A stretch of 64,000 bases of DNA, from the NCBI RefSeq assembly GCF_029892155.1, contig NZ_JARZAG010000016.1, positions 62,001 to 126,000 of the forward strand. Reading direction: 5' to 3'. Source of the DNA: Kitasatospora sp. GAS204B. Its GTDB lineage: Bacteria > Actinomycetota > Actinomycetes > Streptomycetales > Streptomycetaceae. How positions within the stretch are numbered: position 1 is the stretch's first letter; each line of letters opens with the position of its first letter. Shown here in pieces: positions 59,976 to 64,000 of this stretch. The position numbers and the translations under genes are program-made. A model generated the notes under the pieces. That model had not been told where the DNA came from and searched no databases. It saw only the letters and a list, made by a program, of their open reading frames with translations.

Positions 59976-61442
59976 GTGACCGAGCGGACATCCGAGAGCC
60001 GGCAGCCCGAGGCCCCCGTGAGCGAGCGCAAGAAGCGGAAGAACGGCGTGCTCCCGGGAGTGAGCGACGAGCTCGCCGAGCACATGAAGCAGGGCTGGGC
60101 CGACACCGAGCTGCACGATCTGGAGCCGATCCCGCAGGCCGCGCACACCGCGCGCCGGCGGGCCGAGCTGTCCGCCCGCTTCCCCGGCGAGCTGCTGGTG
60201 ATCCCGTCCGGCAACCCGAAGGTCCGCTCCAACGACACGGACTACCCGTTCCGGCCGTCCTCCGAGTACGTGTATCTGACGGGTGATCAGTCCGAGGACG
60301 CCGTCGTGGTGTTGGAGCCGGGGCCGGACGGCGGGCACCAGGCGATCGCCTACCTGCTGCCCCGGTCCGACCGGGAGAACGGCGAGTTCTGGCTCGACTA
60401 CCACGGCGAGCTCTGGGACGGCCGGCGCAACAGTCTCACCGAGAACGAACGGCTGCTCGGCCTGCCCTGCCGTGACGTCCGCACGCTGGTCGAGCGGCTC
60501 GGCGCGGTCGCCGGCCCGGTCCGCGTGCTGCGCGGGCAGGATGCGGCCGTCGAGGCCGCCCTGCGGGGTGCGGTGACCGCCGAGCGCGACGAGGAGTTGC
60601 GCGTCTTCCTCTCCGAAATGCGCCTGGTCAAGGACGAGTTCGAGATCGCCGACCTGCGCTTCGCGTGCGCGGCCACCGCCCGCGGCTTCGAGGACGTGGT
60701 CCGCGTCCTCGGGACGGACACGCCGACCGGCGAGCGGGTCATCGAGGGCACGTTCTTCCTGCGCGCGCGGATCGAGGGCAACGACGTGGGCTACACGACG
60801 GTCTGCGCCGCGGGGCCGCACGCCACGACGCTGCACTGGGTGCGCAACGACGGCCAGGCCCGTCCCGGTGATCTGCTGCTGCTGGATGCCGGCGTGGAGA
60901 CCAACAACCTCTACACCTCCGACGTGACCCGTACGGTGCCCGTCAGCGGCCGCTTCACCCCGATCCAGCGCAAGGTCTACGACGCGGTGTTCGCGGCGCA
61001 GGAGGCCGGCATCGCCGCGGTCAAGCCCGGCGCCGGGTACCGGGACTTCCACCACGCCGCGCAGCGGACCCTCGCCGAGCACCTGGTCTCCTGGGGTCTG
61101 CTCGGCGACCGGTCGGTGGACGAGGTCTTCGAGCTCGGCCTGCACCGTCGCTGGACCCTGGCCGGCACCGGTCACATGATCGGTCTGGACGTCCACGACT
61201 GCGCCGTGGCCCGCACCGAGCTCTACGTCGACGGCACGCTGGAGCCCGGGATGGTGCTCACCGTCGAGCCGGGGATGTACTTCCAGGCCGACGACCTGAC
61301 CGTGCCCGCGGAGTACCGCGGCATCGGCGTCCGGATCGAGGACGACATCCTGGTCACCGCCGCCGGCAACGAGAACCTCTCGGCCGCGCTGCCCCGGACG
61401 GCGGACGACGTGGAGGCCTGGATGTCCCGACTGCGGGGCTGA
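59976..61442 (+). CDS. Xaa-Pro aminopeptidase (aminopeptidase P)
   Basis: 488 residues. N-terminal AMP_N domain (PFRPSSEYVYLTGD) and C-terminal pita-bread metallopeptidase domain. Metal ligands visible: two Asp (LLLLDAGVETNNLYTSDVTRT, about residues 308 and 319), His (GTGHMIGLD), Glu (VEPGMY) and Glu (RIEDDILV). It removes N-terminal residues before Pro. GTG 59976 is preferred because AGGAG lies 6 bases upstream; an in-frame ATG at 59970 touches that site. Confidence 0.93.
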   Translation: MTERTSESRQPEAPVSERKKRKNGVLPGVSDELAEHMKQGWADTELHDLEPIPQAAHTARRRAELSARFPGELLVIPSGNPKVRSNDTDYPFRPSSEYVYLTGDQSEDAVVVLEPGPDGGHQAIAYLLPRSDRENGEFWLDYHGELWDGRRNSLTENERLLGLPCRDVRTLVERLGAVAGPVRVLRGQDAAVEAALRGAVTAERDEELRVFLSEMRLVKDEFEIADLRFACAATARGFEDVVRVLGTDTPTGERVIEGTFFLRARIEGNDVGYTTVCAAGPHATTLHWVRNDGQARPGDLLLLDAGVETNNLYTSDVTRTVPVSGRFTPIQRKVYDAVFAAQEAGIAAVKPGAGYRDFHHAAQRTLAEHLVSWGLLGDRSVDEVFELGLHRRWTLAGTGHMIGLDVHDCAVARTELYVDGTLEPGMVLTVEPGMYFQADDLTVPAEYRGIGVRIEDDILVTAAGNENLSAALPRTADDVEAWMSRLRG

Positions 61443-61467
61443 TGGCGCCTGCCGCTGACCGGACCTG

Positions 61468-61501
61468 ACGGCCGACCGCACCACCGGGTGCGGTCGGCCG
61501 T
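61468..61501. terminator. bidirectional terminator between pepP and car
   Basis: Perfect 15-bp stem ACGGCCGACCGCACC / GGTGCGGTCGGCCGT with loop ACCG, followed by T. Serves both convergent genes. Confidence 0.88.
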
Positions 61502-61519
61502 TGCGATGTGCGGCGCCCG

Positions 61520-64000
61520 TCAGAGCAGGCCGAGCAGCTCCAGGTCCGCGACGCACTTGGCGATGAACTCCGGTGCGAGCGACGGCACCTGACCGCTGCC
61601 GGCACCGAGACTGCCGGCACCGAGACTGCCGACGCCCGGGCGCCCGAGGTCCGGACTCCCGACGCCCAGGCTCCCGACCGCCGCGGTGAACCGCGCGGCC
61701 GGTACCGCCGACCCCTCTCTCGGCTCGCCCGGGCGGGCGTAGGCCTGCATCAACGGCAGCAGCGACAGCCGGCGCTGGTGGTCGGGAAGGCCGCGCAGCG
61801 CCGCCTCGAAGCGCATGTGCCACTCCCGGTGATCGTCGAACCGGGTGATCGGGTGCCCGGCGCTGATCAGCCAGTCGACGATCTCGTCCAGGGAGATGCC
61901 GTCGTCGTTCGCGTTGACGGTGTTGTACGTGAGGTACCCGTCCGCACTCCGGGCGCCGAGCGAGGCGATGGCTTCGGCGGTGAAGTCGACGGGCAGGCCG
62001 CTGTAGTGAGCCCGGCGGCGGTTGCCCTGCTCGTCGAGCCGGTAGAAGGAGCGCGGCGCCATGCCCGTCGCGATGACGCTGAGGATCAGCCGGGTGAACC
62101 GGTCGGGCAGGTTCAGCTGGCCGGGCAGGCGGCTGTGGGCCAGGATCATGTCGGGTCGGAACACCGTGACCGGCAGGCCGGTCCGTTCGTGCGCCTCGCG
62201 CAGCAGGACCTCGCCGGCCCACTTGCTGGTGGCGTACCCGTTCGCGTCGGAGGTGCTCAACCGCCGTGTGGGGGAGGCCGAACGGATGTCGACCGCCTCG
62301 TCGAGGACGGACCCGTCGGGCTGCATCGCGGCGGCTATGGTCGAGACGTAGACGAACCGTTTCTGCCGTCCGGTGAGTGCCAGCCGGATCAGCTCCGCCG
62401 TCGCGGCGACGTTCGGCTCGAACAGCCGGCTGTACGGAAGCACGTGGTTGACCAGGGCCGCGGCGTGCACGATCTGCTCGGTCTCGGCGGCGAGCCGCTG
62501 CCAGGCCGCGTCGTCCAGGCCCAGCTGAGGTGCCGACACGTCCGCGGCCAGGACTTCGAGATGCTCCGCCGCGACCGCGTCGAACCAGTCGGCGCAGTCG
62601 GCCTGGCCGGCCCGGTCGCCCCCGTCCCCCGACGCCGCGCGCAGGCACCGGACCACGCGTTGCCGGGCGGCCGCGTCGTCGGTGGCGCGGGCGAGGCAGG
62701 TCAGCCGCCCGCCGGTCCGGGCGACGCGCTGGAGCCATTCGATCGCCAGGAACCGTCCGAGGTAGCCGGTCGCCCCGGTGAGCAGGACCCGCTCGGCCGG
62801 ACGATGCTCAATACCGGAGCGCTCGACAAGGAGCCGCTCGTCCAGGAAGTGACCAAGGGTCAGGTCGCTCGCCCGCACCTCCACCGCGTCGCGACCGTGC
62901 ACCGAGGCGAACGTGGCGCGCAGCTCCCGGGCCCCGCGCGCCGCGCCGAGGCGGTCCGCGATGCGGGCCAGCGTCGAGCCGGGGCCGAGGACGGCCTGGA
63001 CCGGGACCTCGACGTCGAAGAGCTGCTCGAGAACGGTCGAGAAGGTGTGCGCTGACAGCGAGTCACCGCCCAGCTCGGTGAAGTTGGCCTCCGGCCGCAC
63101 CAGCGACGAGGGGTAGCCGAGGGTGATCTGGACCGCGCTGAGGACCGCCTCCAGCGGTGTGACGTCGCGGCCCTCGGCCCGCAGTGCCGCGAACTGGCCG
63201 GCCCGGCCGGTCGCGATGTCCGCGTACAACTGCTCCAGCCGGGCGCCGTAGTGCTCCTTGAGGGCGGGGCGCAGGAGCTTGCCGACCCCCGACAGCAGTC
63301 CGTTCCCGATCGTGAACGGCTGCCGTTCGACCAGCACGTCGTGCGGGACCTCGTAGGCGTTCAGGCCCGCGCCGTGGGCGAGTTCCCGCATCGAGTCGAG
63401 GACGGTGGCCCGGATCGCGGCATCGTCGGCCTGCCCCAGGCGCTCCCGGTCGGGGACCACCACCGCCAGTAGGAACGCCTGCTCGGGGCTGCCGTAGACG
63501 TAGAGCTGCGCGATGGACGGGCTGGTCGAGTAGAGCGCCTCCAACCGGGACACGGCGACGAACTCCCCCTGGGAGAGCTTCACGACGTTGTTGATCCGGT
63601 CGACGTAGACCAGGCGGTCGGGTGCGATCTCGGCGAACACGTCGCCGGTCCGGTAGTAGCCGTCCTCGTCGAAGGTGCGTGCGCTGGCGTCGGGCTGCTT
63701 GTAGTACCCAGGGACCAGGCCGACCGACTTCAGCCGCAACTCGCCCCGGGGGTACGGCTTGTCGGTCGCGAAGTAGCCGAGCTGCGGCACGTCGACCAGC
63801 CGGTAGTCGAGCACCGGCGGACGGCGCACCTGCTGGTCGACGACGACGGCCCTGGTGGTCTCCGTCGACCCGTAGCAGTCGATGATCTTCGTGTCGAGGA
63901 CCGAGGCCATGAACGTGTGCATCGCCGCCGACAGCGGCGCGCTGCCGCACAGGGCGCTGACGATCCGGCCGCCGAGCATGCCGTCGCGGACCTGGTCGCG
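61520..64000 (-). CDS. car: carboxylic acid reductase, C-terminal 826 residues (partial)
   Basis: The 5' end lies beyond position 64000. Visible parts: the second half of the adenylation domain (YGSTETTRAVVVDQQ, GYYRTGDVFAEIAP, DRINNVVKLSQGEFVAVSRLE), a carrier-protein site LGGDSLSAHTF (4'-phosphopantetheine Ser), and a thioester-reductase (SDR) domain with VLLTGATGYLGRFLA and YATSKWAGEVLL (Tyr/Lys pair). This A-T-R order is that of carboxylic acid reductases, which convert acids to aldehydes using ATP and NADPH. The C-terminus has a short GSLGAGSLGAG repeat (15-bp units at 61596-61625). Confidence 0.94.
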   Translation of the reverse strand, partial: RDQVRDGMLGGRIVSALCGSAPLSAAMHTFMASVLDTKIIDCYGSTETTRAVVVDQQVRRPPVLDYRLVDVPQLGYFATDKPYPRGELRLKSVGLVPGYYKQPDASARTFDEDGYYRTGDVFAEIAPDRLVYVDRINNVVKLSQGEFVAVSRLEALYSTSPSIAQLYVYGSPEQAFLLAVVVPDRERLGQADDAAIRATVLDSMRELAHGAGLNAYEVPHDVLVERQPFTIGNGLLSGVGKLLRPALKEHYGARLEQLYADIATGRAGQFAALRAEGRDVTPLEAVLSAVQITLGYPSSLVRPEANFTELGGDSLSAHTFSTVLEQLFDVEVPVQAVLGPGSTLARIADRLGAARGARELRATFASVHGRDAVEVRASDLTLGHFLDERLLVERSGIEHRPAERVLLTGATGYLGRFLAIEWLQRVARTGGRLTCLARATDDAAARQRVVRCLRAASGDGGDRAGQADCADWFDAVAAEHLEVLAADVSAPQLGLDDAAWQRLAAETEQIVHAAALVNHVLPYSRLFEPNVAATAELIRLALTGRQKRFVYVSTIAAAMQPDGSVLDEAVDIRSASPTRRLSTSDANGYATSKWAGEVLLREAHERTGLPVTVFRPDMILAHSRLPGQLNLPDRFTRLILSVIATGMAPRSFYRLDEQGNRRRAHYSGLPVDFTAEAIASLGARSADGYLTYNTVNANDDGISLDEIVDWLISAGHPITRFDDHREWHMRFEAALRGLPDHQRRLSLLPLMQAYARPGEPREGSAVPAARFTAAVGSLGVGSPDLGRPGVGSLGAGSLGAGSGQVPSLAPEFIAKCVADLELLGLL
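61596..61625. repeat. 15-bp tandem repeat in car C-terminus
   Basis: CTGCCGGCACCGAGA twice, followed by degenerate copies. Encodes a flexible Gly/Ser/Leu linker ahead of the final helix. Confidence 0.8.

Overview
The window is high-GC actinomycete chromosome, most likely Streptomyces or Kitasatospora. The evidence is the GC-rich codon use, the HspR-type heat-shock operon dnaK-grpE-dnaJ-hspR with HAIR operators, the many lipoproteins with LTSC/LTAC-like lipoboxes, the DUF1023/EspC-like cassette and the expansion of LuxR-type regulators. No ribosomal RNA gene, CRISPR array, transposase or recognisable integrase was seen.

Layout. 1-2063: an L,D-transpeptidase lipoprotein and a small unknown gene. 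2121-5247: a 2.3 kb cassette, holding a DndB-like (DGQHR-family) gene and a small membrane protein gene, lies between a truncated and an intact copy of the 3' part of a dapC-type aminotransferase gene (423-bp direct repeat, about 95.5 % identical). 6155-8955: a three-gene operon with an EspC-like type VII secretion target, a DUF1023 alpha/beta hydrolase and a membrane-anchored protein. 8974-14944: cupin, YbjN, ClpB (HAIR operator upstream), a LysR regulator and a divergent TDT-family transporter. 15125-22978: five paralogous LuxR-type regulators (three in one overlapping operon), with a DsrE-like protein, a nucleoside-deoxyribosyltransferase-fold protein and a 62-residue secreted peptide gene. 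The divergent promoter region of the last two holds a duplicated 31-bp operator-like element. 23113-27323: hspR, dnaJ, grpE, dnaK. 27619-34294: housekeeping genes (Fe-S oxidoreductase, nucleotidyltransferase, Yip1-like protein, AlaX-like editing hydrolase, dcd, small zinc-ribbon protein).

34514-42274 is a genomic island. A complete tRNA-Gly(CCC) gene at 34514-34587 is matched by an exact 43-bp copy of its 3' part at 42232-42274, and each end carries a TGCCAGA-N4-TGCCAGA double repeat just inside the att site. The roughly 7.7 kb between encodes an ARMT1/DUF89-like phosphatase coupled by an ATGA overlap to a NucS/DUF91 nuclease-WD40 fusion (frameshifted as read), divergent from a 1248-residue STAND-type P-loop ATPase followed by a Vsr-type endonuclease gene with an in-frame amber codon. 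I infer a defence-type cargo. It is the best candidate here for an undescribed system, although two of its four genes are broken in this sequence.

42362-49227: a two-component system divergent from a lipoprotein, an HlyD-like adaptor and MacB-type ABC genes. 49170-55082: an MFS exporter, alpha/beta hydrolase, cupin, AraC regulator, SnoaL-like protein and aldo/keto reductase. 55281-64000: a secreted beta-helix protein with three C-terminal repeat domains and no canonical start codon, a conserved Cys-rich protein, a beta-propeller lipoprotein, an aminopeptidase P and the C-terminal two thirds of a carboxylic acid reductase that runs off the right edge.
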